Positions 40,765 through 54,437 of a DNA stretch of 64,000 nucleotides are shown one piece after another; the stretch's first letter is position 1; the number at the start of each line of letters is the position of its first letter. Origin of the DNA: Ricinus communis (Eukaryota; Streptophyta; Magnoliopsida; Malpighiales; Euphorbiaceae). Under the pieces are notes generated by a model. It searched no databases. It had not been told where the DNA came from and saw only the letters and a program-made list of their open reading frames with translations. Made by a program: the position numbers and the translations under genes. The stretch is taken from the NCBI RefSeq assembly GCF_019578655.1, contig NC_063257.1:5270001-5334000 (forward strand), given 5' to 3'.

Positions 40765-43700
40765 AATTATTGGTTAGTCCCCTCCCTTCTGTTGTCTTTA
40801 TTACAATGCCTTTTCTTTTCTTTTCTTTTTTTACTTCTACGAAAACCTGTTCAAAAGTCATTCAGTTAAAATCCAAATTATTTTTTCAAATTTGTTAAAA
40901 CTAATTTTTTTGACAAAATTTCAAGTTATTTTTCTTACAGAAAATAAAATGTTATAATTGTTCGGTCTGTGTTATTAAGAGTAAAGTCCAGCATCGCTGC
41001 CACGTAACTCAATTTCACAGTGTACAGCTAATAACACAGATTTGATAAAACTGAAAAAATTTGATCGAAATTGAAAAATATAAATAATTATTTCGATCAT
41101 TACATTATTTTTCTTTTTGCGGGTAATAAAATGTGGAGCAGCTTGTATGAATAATAACTCAGTTTTAGAGGAAAAATATCAACCTCATTATAACCGAATT
41201 CTTACAAAGGACAAATAATAAAATTTAAATTCAAAATATCTTTTTAAAGTATTTAAAATTTATATTTTTAATTTTTACTATAATCAGTAAATAATAACTT
41301 CATGAATTATTATATAATAAAGAAAGTAAATACCTTGGCCTAATAATTTGTATCGTGCCCTATGTACCTTTAGTATGCAAGTCTTCAAATTACTTAAAAA
41401 CGATATTGTGAGTTGTTACTAAGGTCATTTCCTTTTTTTAACAACTAAAAATAACTTAGAAATTTTACTTTGATTTTTTCCACATAATCTTATCTCTAAT
41501 ATCATATTTAAAAATACGAGTATAGACATACTCAATTCAACAAAACCAATAATAATAAAAACCAACATATATTATTAAAAATAAAATAATATCTATATTA
41601 ATGGCGGTACCCTGAATAAGAATTTAAATGAGTACCGTATTGTTAAATTGAAACTTTTCTTCCAGTAATGGCTGTTTAGTGGGGCTGTTAGGCCTGATTA
41701 TCGTCCGTTTGGGAAGGCCCTATTACAAATTCAAATATTATCTTTTAGCAATGAGATGTTCCATAGTTTCTCCCAAGACTGCTTTAGACCGTCGAACTAA
41801 CTATTATGACCCAACAACTATAACAGCCATGGGTCAGTGGGCTGAGAAATTGGGCGCCCTTTGTGCCCCCGCGTTTTATGGTTCGCATACGGCACTTAAA
41901 ACTTATTTTGGATTCCATTTCATTATATTTTGTATAACAAGTATCAATGGCACATTTGAGAGTTGTACAAGTTTTTAGGGAATGGGAATGGTTTATCTTT
42001 GCAGGCCGGTTAAGGAAGACCTAAAACCAAGATGGCCCAGCAAGTGTTGCTATTGGATTTCCTGATATTATTTTTGATGAAATTTGAAAAATATTATCAA
42101 AAGTCACAGAGGCATCAGATTGAGAGAGAGGTACAGAAACAGTAGTAATTGCTGAACTGAAAAACAGTAGCAGTAGTAGTTTTCTTTTGCTGCGTCGCCT
42201 ACTTCCTAACCCCACGCGGATTTCTACTATTTTTCACTGTTGTCTTTTCTATATACACCATTTTCCTTCTTTTTTAAATTGATTTATATCAATGATGGGT
42301 CCATTACCTTATTAAAATTAAAAAATATTGGTAGATTTGACATTAATTTTACATGAATTATTTGGTCGGTAGGATTACACGTTACAATGCTCACATTGAC
42401 CAATAAGAGCACACAAATTACAAAAATAGAGAATCACTGGGAATGGGATGTCGTTGAATTTTTCTAAGCTAGGAAAAAAGAATAAGAAATTGATAGAGTG
42501 TGAGGTACTGGTCAATCTAGTTTTGCTTTGATTTTCCAAAGCATGCTAGTCAATAGTCATTGTCCTTTTGAAAAGTTTGCTTCAATTACTGTTGCCAAGA
42601 TGGCGACTCACTGCCATGTGTGAACCTAATTTTCTACAATTATGGCTGTAATCCATTTTCGTTACCCTAATTGATAAAGCAGCTCTTATAAAATCGTCCC
42701 TCAGTAATATATATTTACTTTTTTATTTATTTTAAATTGTAGTCTGCTTTCCTATTATTAATTGCATAACTAATAATCAAAAATATCTATTTTTATTTAT
42801 ATTAAATATTATCACCTGGACTTTTTTATTGAATACAATTTTTATTATATGTTTTTATTTGAATCGTAGCTTTAAATTATCAAGTCCAATTAAATTTAAC
42901 TGAATAGTTAATTTTTAAAATATCAAACAGCAGTACTTTAGTAAAAGGTAGTAAAACAACTTTAATATTAAATATTTTTCGGATGTACATAAATCGAAGA
43001 TATATATTCTTTTTTTTAGATCAGAAACTTTCATTGCTCAAGCCGGATGGTATTAGAGTACATATTAAAAGAATGTTTTTTCTTCCTGTAAGAATTTCAT
43101 TTCAAAATTACATCATTCTATCACAATACAAAATATCCCTCCAAATTAGTTGGAGGAATGACATGTCAATTTACAGGACAAAGGATCAAAATGGGCTAAT
43201 CTTGCTCCACAGATAGCTGCTTTATTGATATATATATATATTTCTAGTTGATCAGGAAATATTTCTTTTGTCCAGACTACTATTTGATTATTCAAAACGC
43301 ACACGTATATATATATATAAAATAAAATTAGATAATTAAAATTATTTTCCAGATCATGTAAATTCAATTCTCAACCATTTATCTTAATATGAAATTTATT
43401 TCCTAATAATTACTTATGTATTCAACCACTGTTAATGCCATTTGGGCACCAAGACATGAAAGAGGAAAACAAAAATATCCATATTAAAAGAATGAACTTG
43501 AGCATAAAAACAAAAGTAAAGGGGAGGAATAGCAATTAAAACAAAAACAAAGTACCAACCTCATAAGAAAGAAAATAAAAAAGAGATAAAAGCCAGAAGA
43601 AAGCACGTCGATGGCGGCTACGCGTCCGCAATAGCCGCTGTGGCATTGGGCCCCGCAGAGCCCCAAAACTGGTTTAGCCCTTGAAATCAAGACGTGTCGA

Positions 43701-43841
43701 CCATCCACGCTGTTCATCTCTTAAAAACTCGGCTCGGTCACCGTACATCCTGCTGTCACCTTAGTCTCGCGTGCATGGTATTTGTAGGCCATTTAACTAT
43801 CCTTTGACCCAAAATATTAAAAAAGAATTAAAAGAAAACTA

Positions 43842-43875
43842 CTCTCTCTCTCTCTCTCTCTCTCTCCTATATAGA
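43842..43875 (+). promoter_or_regulatory. Pyrimidine run plus TATA box (candidate core promoter)
   Basis: An uninterrupted (CT)n run (43842-43866) is followed at once by CCTATATAGA, a good plant TATA box, inside a 700-base stretch that is clearly less AT-rich than its surroundings. The first ATG lies 24 bases after the TATA box (43899). No known gene follows. Confidence 0.4.
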
Positions 43876-43898
43876 AACACGAGCCGAAGCGTGCACGA

Positions 43899-44021
43899 AT
43901 GCATGCGCTCTATAAGATCCCGACGGTGATGAGATTTCGTGACTGTCTACCCTCTTTTCACGCTCTGTTTTTTTTTCTCTATTATATTTTCTTAATCTCT
44001 AGGCACCATGCACCTCTCTGA
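43899..44021 (+). CDS. Candidate 40-codon ORF behind a TATA box (unassigned)
   Basis: ATG at 43899 opens 40 codons, ending in TGA at 44019-44021. It has a short basic start (MHALYKIPTVMRFRDCL) and a hydrophobic middle (FFFLYYIFLI). I do not recognise it. The start is so close to the TATA box that it would be at or before the transcription start, which argues against translation from this ATG. The transcript, if any, may be non-coding. Confidence 0.15.
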   Translation: MHALYKIPTVMRFRDCLPSFHALFFFLYYIFLISRHHAPL

Positions 44022-47000
44022 TTTCGCCACCTCAGCAAACCGATTGACTTTTTGAAAGTTGCTAACGTTAAGGGATGTTGATCGGGCGGTTTGGGTTGTG
44101 AGGCCGAAACCAAAAATGCAGCGTCAAAGCTAAGACGGCGTGGTTTTAATATAAAAAAATTTGTTAAGGGAGTCGCGTGAGAGACTTTTTTCGCATAAAG
44201 TCTGCTGTTTTCCACTGTAGAGGAGATTTGGTGGTCGGAATTGGAAGATTTTCTCCCCTTTTTTTTATGGATTAGTCTTTTTTATTTATTAATGTTTAAA
44301 TTACTTTAGTTCTTCTTATGTTTAGATTGCAATTTACTTTTTTGGCCCTCTATGTGGAAGAACTTAACTTGCTTGTATTGCCCTGGCTCCTATGATCTTC
44401 CTCTTTTTAGACTCATGCCATTATCTAATCCATCATTACGTCACTATATTTGAATAATTTTAGTTAATTTATTTTTATTTTTATTTTTATTGTAAATATT
44501 TTTAATTCCTAAAAATTTATATTTAAAATTTGACTAACAATAAGTCAAATATATGGAATAATTATTAATAAATTAATAAAATTGATAGCATCATATTAAA
44601 TTATTTTTAACAAGTTATAATTTCAATTTCTTTTCTTCTTAAACTAGTGGATTTCAAATATCCTAGGAATTTCTGTTATTTTTAGTTGGATTTCTGGTAA
44701 AATATTTAATTTATTTTATCTAATAGTTTAAACCATTTATATTATAATAATATTTCATAATCAATTCAAATTAAATTAAGTGTGTTATTTAATTTAAAAA
44801 ATATTTAAAATGTCTCATCATTTATATTTTATTAGATAAGAATATAACTGTGAGTCTCACGAAGTTGCATATATGACATAATTAATTTTGAAATGCAGCT
44901 TGTGAAAATGTAGATTAACTATCTAAGGTAGAAACATGTAAAATTGGAAATAAGCCGTAAATGTTGAAGCTAAAATAAAAAGTGGTTTGATAGTGACAGC
45001 TGGACAACCACTTTACTGATTATTAATGAAATAAAATGTAATTATTCCTCAGAGGTGAAAAAGGGGACCTTGACTACAGTTCATATATGTAACCTGAGTC
45101 CAAATTACACCCACCAAATATTAGCAATTTAATAACACAACGGAGAGCACTAAACTCGTATTCTTATTACGTGCGCAGTGGGGCTAATTAATCTTCCAAT
45201 TAGCAACATGCTAGTTCTCTAGTCATGTTGATAATTACACCACCCTTATTGGTGGATTATCATTAATACACTGTTAAACAAAAAAGAAAGAAGATTAAAA
45301 AGTGAATCCTACAATCAAAAACTTTGTAATTTCAATTAAAGCCTGCCATTGATTTGGTAAAACATATAGCTGAATAATGGAAGAAACTAATTATGGGTTG
45401 ATTTGATGAATCAGTAGAAAATGTGGAATTATTTTTTGACTGATCATGACTCCATATTATTTGTAATATAAAAAAAAAAACACTCGAGAGCAAGAATTAT
45501 ATAATTTTTATTTCAAAGAATTGAATTGTATAATTGAGAGGGACCTTTTACTTTGTATTTTATATTATGTTAATATTTAATAGTACCTTACGAGTTTTAC
45601 ATATGCCACTTGATTTTTAAATTTTATTTTATTTTATTTTATTTTGTGAAGAGCAATGCTCTTATTATTACTTGTGATTAGACACAAAAATTGCACTTCA
45701 TCATCAAAATTCAACCGTGAGGAGTAAACCTAAATTAATGTGTGTTCCAGAAATAGTATTCTCTAATGTTGCTATTATTCCTCTTATTAGAAGCTCGCAC
45801 CCTCGTGTGAAACACCCACTAATTATTACTTCTACTCACTCACATAAAGTAACTTCATAGGGCCATATATTGTAGTAGTCAAATATTGCTAAAAGGGTAA
45901 GAGGAAAGTGTTGCTTTTCTTTTTCTTTTAAGAAAAAAAAAAAAAAACAAAAACAAAAACAAGAGGAAAAGAACACCTCGGTAAACTGTAATTCATGCTA
46001 TTGTTGAAAAGGAATAAAATAAAATAAAAGGAAATTTGAGAGCAGTATCATCCTTTTCATTTCTTCCACCCTTGGAAAATAAATCAGAATTCATATTTGA
46101 AGGGTCTACTACGATATGAATTAAATAAACATAATTGAAACCCGATTAAGTTTCTGATTTTATTTTTTTTAATATATTCATGGAGTTAATATGCTCTGCT
46201 GATTCTGATAGATAATATTTTTGTTTAAGAGAAGAAAATAGATGCATGAAATAATAGCAGTAGATTGACCATAGCTGCAACTCATAACCTAAAATAGAAT
46301 TAGTGCTTAGAAACTGGCGTAATCCATTAGTAGATTTAGTGGCTGCCATGTCAAACAGGCCATACTCTCGATCTGCTGCACACACACACACACACACTAA
46401 CAAAATGTCGAGTGGTTTCTTTTCTTCTCTATCAACTATTTTGGGTTGACCCCAGAAAACAAAATTATATATATATATATATATGCATATGGTATTTTGA
46501 ATCCCACTATCTGGATGCGTTGACATGATTAAACCCATTCTCTTCCCCATTTCTAATATGTCAAAAACTGGTATTAAAATGCATTTGCAAAAGAGAAATT
46601 CGTGTTTTTTTTTAAGAAGAAGAAAAAATAATTTGCTCCACTCGAGGTGGTACTTTTAAGAAAGGTTCCGGGAAGTTTTGCTTCGAACATCACATCTGCA
46701 AGATTACGATTGGAAGTTTTGTGTTTTCTTGTCATCCAAGGGACTCAGAACGTGCAACAACAACCCCCCAACCCCCATTCCTAATCATGTTCCATCACAT
46801 TTTACGTTGTTTCTTGCTGCTGTTTGTTGTCGTTGCTGTTGTGTCTCGTAAAAGCAAACTTGCTTACGAAACGGTTTGGCGTACAATGGAGAAGGGGAAG
46901 GCGTGGAGGAAGATTTAGATTTCAGGGTTTATTTCTTTTCTTTTTTCTTCTTCTGAATAATTGAGTTTTTTTTTTTTCAAGTTAAAATTTAAAAGTTTAT

Positions 47001-48210
47001 AGTTTTAAAGGTGGCTACAAAATCATTGACTCAAAATTCATTAGAAAAAATAAACATGAAAATTAACATCTTTGTGAGTTTTTTTTTTTACAATATATAA
47101 ATCAGTGAGTCTTAATTTAATTTGTTAAAAGACTAAACTCTCCAAAAAATGTTCCTTAATAAGATATAAGATACAGTTTTCCTCTCCTTTTTTAACAAAT
47201 GTGCTAAAATTGCATTGGCAAAATTTGATGTTATCCAAAAGATTCTGCCCTTTTTCTTTTGGAAATGTAGATTGACTATAAATATCGAAATTTCAAAAAT
47301 TGAATGAGCTATTTCACTGATTAAAAAAGCCTGAATGAATTGGAAAATTAAGATTGAGTTGGTTTAGATTCTCAATTCTACCGATCTAATTGATAACACC
47401 AAATTTTTATTTTTAAGCACAAAATAGACCAAATGATTAACCAATCACACTGATAGTTAAAGGATTGATAAACTATTTCTTACAGAAGCACAACCCATGA
47501 ACATAAATTAGCTCAAAAAGATTTATTTTTGTTAAAAGAAAAACTTAGCTATTGCAAATGACATTAATATTATTATTATTATTATAACCGTGTGCCCATA
47601 TGCACGTGTTTGATGATGCAATTTCGAACCCAAACCCATCCTACTTAATATCTTCTAATCTCGAGCCACATAAATAAAAAAGAATCCCAAACACATCCCC
47701 CCTTAAAATAAATAAGAAGAAAAGAGAGTTGACGCTTTCTTTTTTTTTGGGTAAAAAGTTAAGGCAATTATTGAATAAATGTATGGAAATTTAAAAAGTC
47801 TAAGAAAGTGGGTAGTGGGAAAGCATATAAAAATGAGAGAGAAAAGAACGGATTCCCCTCCTTTTAGATCTTTCATTTGTATTGGCATTGTGGGTTTTCT
47901 TTTATATTTTTATGCAAAAGTACCAACACATGAAAATAATAATAATAATAATCCAATTTTAGTGCGGAATTGGAGTGTGGTGGAGAGAGTATTGTTTTTT
48001 TTTTTTTCTTTTAATTTCCTTTTTATATATAATTTAGCTTTCTAAGCGTGGGATGTTTTTGTTGGAGAATCCACAACCAAAATGGCTCTATGCTTATATA
48101 CTTCTCTCCCCCACCAAAATATATGTATATATATGTTAATGGCCGCTCCTTAAAAAGGAATTCTCTTTATTTCTCTCTTTTTTTTTTCTTTCTTCTCTCT
48201 CTTATCCTCC

Positions 48211-48348
48211 ATGGCATTTCTTGATTCGTTTTGTTCATTCAGCAAATGGGTTTTTATGTTTATTATTGTTCTAATGTCTAATCAATTAATTTTCAGTTGC
48301 ATAAAACACGGAAGAAAGATCTTTCATTTTGGTGCTTTTCAGCTTTAA
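48211..48348 (+). CDS. Candidate 45-codon ORF with hydrophobic N-terminus (unassigned)
   Basis: TTATATAC (48094-48101) is followed by a CT-rich leader (about 48165-48207) and then ATG at 48211 in the context CTCCATGGC. The ORF reads MAFLDSFCSFSKWVFMFIIV, then LMSNQLIFSCIKHGRKIF and a short end, stopping at TAA 48346-48348. The hydrophobic segment (about residues 13-30) could be a signal anchor or signal peptide of a small secreted peptide. No known peptide motif is recognised. An acceptor-like TTAATTTTCAG near 48285 means the reading frame might be spliced instead. Weak support. Confidence 0.25.
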   Translation: MAFLDSFCSFSKWVFMFIIVLMSNQLIFSCIKHGRKIFHFGAFQL

Positions 48349-50063
48349 TCATGTACATTTTATACTGATGTTAGTATATATCTACTCGTTCATCATTTAC
48401 TAGGTTTCATTTTGGCCTCTGGCTTTTTTCTAAATGAAACTCTCCATTTTTATTTTTTTTTAAAAGGAAGCAGAAATGAGGGAGATAAAAAGGATCATGG
48501 CATCCTACTGCCCTTAGAATATGGAATTATGGATGATCCACTAGCAATTGAAGTGAAGATGCAACAGAAATAGTGAATGCTATGGATTTTGTGCGTTACA
48601 CAGAATCAACCATTTCATCTTTTTTCTCTTGGTGGGCAGGCTTTGGCTACACTCACTGATCAACTTGAACTACTGCTACCGGTATCCAATACGATGGTCC
48701 CATAAATGTAGAGACTTTTAGTTAAAGTGGTCAATCCACAACCATCATTCTCATGTCCTCTCTTAACCCATGGTTCATCTAGTTTTACACTTCAAAACAG
48801 GTCGATTGGTCCTAGTGCCACATTGCTCTGCTCCCTAATCATATCTATCAGCCATAAATCACTCATATATTCATAGTTCTATAAAATTATTTTTATCCAA
48901 TAAATATTGGATATATAAATTAAAAATAATTTAAATTCTTATATAATTTTATATAACACAGTAAAACTATAACTAAAACACATTAGCACTTTGAAGGGAA
49001 AAAAGAAATGTATCAAATCATTAAAATAATAAAATCAATAATAAAAGTGGCCATATAAAGCAAGAATGTATGATTATTAAATAACAAAAGAAATTAATTA
49101 TAAATGAGACGTGTGTGTGGAGGAATCCTTTTGCTTTACATGTAATTATTTTTGTATATTAGATTAGAGAAGTAGTTGTTGTTTTAGTGCTACCAAAAGT
49201 GTAGACCCAATGCCCAATTGGATTGGAGAGTAGTAGAGAGACTTGATTAGGCATGGTTATTGTTCCCTCCACTCCAAACAACAAGGCATGAAAGTATTCA
49301 TTTTATTTTATCATTTCTTTTTTTCAAAAAACAATTCCTAGTTTGCATTTATTTATTGATGCCTTGGATCTTCTTACCTGTTTATGAGATCTCCTTCAGG
49401 TGATCAAAATCATGGGTCTCCTTTTTCAATTACTTTTTTGTAATTTTATTTTGTAGGTTGTACCATACCCTGTCTTTGCTCAGCATATTTCCCCTTTTCT
49501 ATATTTTCTAACCTCTGCTTTGATTACTTTAAGACAATTAGATAAGATGGAAGACATGGTAGTCCCTAATTAATTGCCATTTTTCTAGGCTAAGCAGGCA
49601 ATTATCTTAAGACTTGTTTGTATTACTGCTTGCAGTCAATTATTTATAATTAGAAACCCAATACTGTAGTACCCTTTTTTTCTTAATACCTCATTCACAA
49701 TATTGGATCACTAGTAAGTTGAATTTCATAGTCTTGATGAATTTGTCATGTTCAGTGGAGAGTCTAAATACTACTAATCTTGTACTGCTAATACAAAAGT
49801 ATGAGACATGTGGCCCCATAATAATTTAGAGCCTGATTTATGCATATTAATGAGCTATGAATTATTGACATGATACACTTAATGATGTTAATTATACATG
49901 ATTAGTTCACCAATAATACTTCCTACACTCTTTTGTTTCTTTTCTTTTTTTCAAGAGATTACCCATTCCTTCCTTTAAAAGTACACCTAAATGAAGATAT
50001 GCAGCGCCAGAGACATGGTTTCTTGGAAATAATTTGCAGTCTTTATTTTTTATGAGAACTTGT

Positions 50064-50094
50064 GAAAAAGAAAAAGAAAAAGAAAAAGAAAAAG
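50064..50094. repeat. (GAAAAA)n microsatellite
   Basis: Five near-perfect hexamer units in spacer DNA. Confidence 0.9.
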
Positions 50095-50296
50095 CTGGTT
50101 AGATTGAAGGTTAATTAAAGATAATAATTAGTCAGAATTATAAAGTGAGAATTTAAATTTAATGTACTCAAACTTTATGGCTTTGGTCCAATTCATTGAT
50201 AGCCATTCTGATGGTTTTGGCACATCCATATATCACATCAATGGAAAGTATTATTGTACTCTATAAAGGTCCCATTGTTAGTTGCTCTATGCCCTC

Positions 50297-50321
50297 TTTT
50301 TTTTTTTTTTTTTTTTTTTTT
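50297..50321. repeat. Poly(T) run
   Basis: About 25 uninterrupted T. Confidence 0.9.
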
Positions 50322-51998
50322 CTTTCTCTTTTAAATTCTCCAAGTCTGGTCCGGTATGCATTGACGACTTAGAATTCATAAAGTTTTTATAAAATTTATG
50401 AGATTAAAAAACTTCAATTTTTAATAAGTTCTTGAGTTCATAAATTTTATAATTTTAATTTATTTATTATGTATACAACATCTATGAACTTAAGAGTAAC
50501 TTGGAATAAAGAAATGGTTGGAATTATTTATTTATTTATTAAAATAAAGGATTTGGCAAAACCATATTCTAAGTGAAGTTTTAGAAGTACCGTCTTAATG
50601 GTTTTTTGATAGATAATAAAATGTAAAAAATACTGAGATTTTACAAAATTTCTCATTAAATATTACTTAAAAATTTAATCCATAATATAGATTATAGTAA
50701 AATAATATTTTTAACGTAAATATGGAAGGTTGGTATAACATTTTTTTGACCGATTTTTTTTATTTTTAATTGATGTAACTGCTTTTTAAAATTTAATTTC
50801 TACAGAAGCATAATGAAATATATTTCCTTAAAAAACAGAAATGAAAAATTGAAATTTTAAATTTCAAATTAAATAACGTATAGCAATGCTAAACCAGGTT
50901 GAGTCCCACCTATCGTACAGACTATTTTCTTTTAAGAAAAAAAGAATTGAGTTTTAATATGATGTATCCAATGGTGATTGATGATCAGTGGGGTGCCATC
51001 ATCTTTGTATAATCATATGGTTTGAACGGTCAAGCTACAAATTATTGGTGTTGTTGTTTAACATAGGATACCGTCCCTTTCCCTAATAATCTTTTTCAGT
51101 CTTTACGTCCTTAGGTTTTATTTATTTTTCCTTTTAGAAAAAAAGTAGTCTTTGTTTTGCTCTCTTCTCATTACCATACAAACTTTGAAGAAATAAATCT
51201 ATGGAAGTTTGACGAGAATTTTTACTTTTCGATTATAATCTTTAATACCCTCCTTATCTTTTTATATTTATTAAAGAAACTTATGCATAAGCATATTAAA
51301 AATTATCTTTTCTATATTTATTAAAAAAACTTCAATTTTATTCGCAAACATATTAGAAATTATTGAGAGAAAATTATAAATGAGGAATCAACTCCACCAA
51401 AATAATTTGCATGCTATTTTATGGTTCGGTTAATCGAATTATTAACTAAGAATTAAAATCAAACTGTTCATTTCGTTTCTTTTTTATTTTTAAAATTAAA
51501 ATTAAATCGAATAAACTTATAACCGGTTAATCAATTCATTCAAATCGGTTGACTATATTTCACAGTTTTTAACCGTTGCAATTATTCAACAAATATTTTT
51601 ATAAAAACATAGAATAAAAATAATAATTTCAGTTGCAATAAATATAATTAAAAGTTATAGTACAAGTTATACAATCAACATTAAAAGTACATTCTTCTAA
51701 AAAGTACATAAAATCTTAAATATTTAGATAAAAATCTGTTTAATTTTTTTTTTTATAAATACACATCATATAAAGAAAATCCAAATCTAAAGATAAAGAA
51801 AATAACTCTTAGTCTGATTAAAGGATATTTTTTAGTTACACAAAAGTAGTAAAGAAAATAGCATAAATAAACAACAAGTTCTAACTGAATATCACAAATT
51901 TAATTAAATAAACATTTAAAACAAAATAGGAAATGTTGTAACTAATTCTACTAGTTCAAGTTCCTCTAAACTTTCTTAGATTGATATTCAATTATTTG

Positions 51999-52120
51999 AA
52001 GATCATAATCAATTTTATCCACAATTGAGAGGCTCCATAGTTTAAAGACTTAAACAACTTCGAAATGCATCAATAACATGCCTTCCTATGCTAAAAGTAT
52101 ATTCAAATGACGTGAAAAAA
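51999..52120 (-). pseudogene. hAT-family transposase C-terminal relic
   Basis: On the minus strand, TSFEYTFSIGRHVIDAFRSC then LSL-stop-TMEPLNCG matches the dimerisation region that ends hAT transposases (family form: ASESAFSTGGRVIDPFRSSL followed by SPKTVEALICAQNWL). Stops replace conserved positions and the upstream part is not recognisable, so it is dead. Downstream on the same strand (51420-51560) lie several GGTTAAT/CGGTT motifs, as in the subterminal repeats of some plant hAT elements; the element may therefore reach to about 51420. Confidence 0.7.
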
Positions 52121-53924
52121 ATTCTAATTTGGGATTTTTTTTAAAAAAGAATATAGATATTTGATTAACGATAATTAATAAGTTCATATTTACCTAAGTA
52201 TGAATAATATTAAAAATAAAAAAATATAATTTAAAATTTTACTCAAATTAAAATATATATGGCTAAATTTATGGGGGCATATCCCCTTTTATGTGTAAAT
52301 GTAAAAAAGATTTCATATCTTTTTTTTTATAATTTCTTTAAAGTACTTATCTATTTTTTATTATTGTATATATATATATATATATGGATTTAATTTTTTT
52401 ACTCATTCCATTGATAAATAAATTATTTGACATGTCATGAGTTTTTCTAAAATTTACTTTTTACAATCTAAATTACTTTATTTATTATTGTAAAATATTC
52501 TTAAAACACATATGGTGTCTAACATTTATTTCGCTAGAACATAATTAAACAATTTAATCGTTATGTGATAATTATATTATGTATTATGTTTATAATAATT
52601 TATTATAAAATATTTTTCTTAAATAAATCATAGATTTTCATTACATATATTATTAGAATTTATTTTTACAATTACTTTTAAATTATCATTTATAACTAAT
52701 TTTGATATAAATACTGCTATTTTAATATTATATATTGTTTTATTATTACAGAATTACGTAATATAAATTTATAAAATATCGCTAAATGAAGTTATATAAA
52801 ATAAGCTACAGGTTTTATAGGTGAAATTATATGTTATATAAATTTTTCTTTACGTCCAATAAATAATATAATAAATATATATTTTGTTATTTAATATTAA
52901 TCATTATGAATATTTATAAGCTTAGGCTAATTGTAGGTGTAGATTCCAACTTGCATAAAATCTCAAAATAAAAGCCATCTCTTCTTATTCATATATAAAA
53001 AAAAACTAATAGGTAAGTAAGGATATTTTTTAGATTAGATAATTATTTTCAAATATAAAATTTTTATAGATATTTAATTTAAACATTATAAAAAATAATT
53101 TAAATAATAATATTATAATATGATATATAATTAAAAATATTAAAATGGTAAATTAATTTGAGCTTGGTTATATTAAAATACGAAGGCGCAATAGATTTTA
53201 TTTTTTTATGAATTCGAAAATAATTACTTTTTTTTTGTGTGTGTACATGCATATTTCTTTGTCCAAATTATTTAAAAAAAAGTAAATTTTAGAAAATAAA
53301 AAAATGCATAAAAGCAAAAATTTAATTTGATGGGATTGGTCCCCAGAGAAGGTGTACAGAATATTTTTAGTCCAAACAAAAATTATTTAAACTAAGGGAC
53401 ATGTATGGTTGGGTTGGAAGTTGGAACTGAAAGAAAAAATAAATAAATTAAAAGAAATAAAAGAAAAAGGGAAAAATCCAAATCATAATAATAATAGTAG
53501 ATGGAGTGAGAGAAAGAAATGGGTTATGTTACAGTGCATCATCATTCTACACTAATACCTTGCGTGCACTCCTCACGCACGCACGTACCAAATAATCACC
53601 TCTTTTGTCGATTTTTTTTTTTTGAGAGAAAAGTTAATACAACCATTTATTTACCATCACCATAGTTTATTATGCTATGCTTCAGGGTTATTTTTGTCAA
53701 TATAGTTTCTATATAACCTTAGCTTCCGTGCACTCGCAATATTTCGACTTTGACTGCTCTCTTTTTTTTCTCTCTAATTGCAAAGCTTTTGTTTTTATTT
53801 TTCTTCTTCCCCTGATTTTCTTGGGTATCTGTTTGTGTGTTGTTCGATCTGAGCTTCCTTTGGAGTTTCTTGAGTTAGTCAGCTTCAAGATATTTTGGTC
53901 TCTAAATCGGGTTCTTTCTTCGCT

Positions 53925-54374
53925 GTAAGTGTTCACTTTAGTTTCTGTCTTTTCTTGATTTTCTGTTGTTAGTTTTTATAATCCTTGATCATTTTAGTCT
54001 TGAGAATTTAACTTGATCTTGTTCATAATTTTTGGCAAATGGGTTTTGGTAAAAATTGTCTATATTATCTTCTTTGTTTTTCTAAACGAACAGCTATCGA
54101 TGACAAGATCTCTTTGCTCTGCTGATTTTCTGGTTTTCTATCGTTATTAGAACTCTGTTGTTAAAAGTCAGATCTTTATTGTGGCTGTTTACATAATTGC
54201 AATGAGCTGGTTTTTGATTTGTACTTGATTTTACCAAAGAAGTTTTTCAAATTAATTAGTCATTTCTTAATTTAAAGAGCTTTACTATTTACTGCTTATG
54301 TAATATCTTTCTGTTCTTGATGGCCAAATTTAAAAGTATATTCATGAAACTAAAGATTCGAATGCTTTTTGCAG
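53925..54374 (+). other. Intron in the 5' leader of the bHLH gene
   Basis: CGCT|GTAAGT at 53925 and TTTTTGCAG ending at 54374 give a well-formed GT-AG intron in the leader. The first leader exon would lie at about 53700-53924; the transcription start is not determined. Confidence 0.6.
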
Positions 54375-54437
54375 GTTATTAAAGAGGGTATTGCTGCAAG
54401 AAAAAACTGTGGCGATCTCTTGGCAAACTGAAACAGT

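Larger units (their letters stand above)
38098..53679. other. Long gene-poor spacer between the cyclin and bHLH genes
   Basis: The first 350 bases or so are cyclin 3' UTR. No protein-coding gene with recognisable similarity was found in the remaining 15 kb. Noted separately are microsatellites, a GC-richer island at 41650-42220, promoter-like spots at 43842-43901 and 48094-48211, and a hAT relic near 52000. The last 300 bases or so belong to the bHLH promoter. Confidence 0.6.

Noticed and set aside
41679..41978. 99-codon plus-strand ORF
   Set aside because: No recognisable domain, hydrophobic and aromatic composition typical of AT-rich chance ORFs; kept only as part of the GC-richer island note.
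46146..46550. 134-codon minus-strand ORF
   Set aside because: Encodes low-complexity ICIYIYIYN and VCVCVCA from (AT)n and (CA)n microsatellites, so a chance ORF.
46721..46918. 65-codon ORF with a hydrophobic stretch (FLLLFVVVAVV)
   Set aside because: No promoter-like context, no known peptide motif; the hydrophobic run comes from a TTG/GTT-rich segment.
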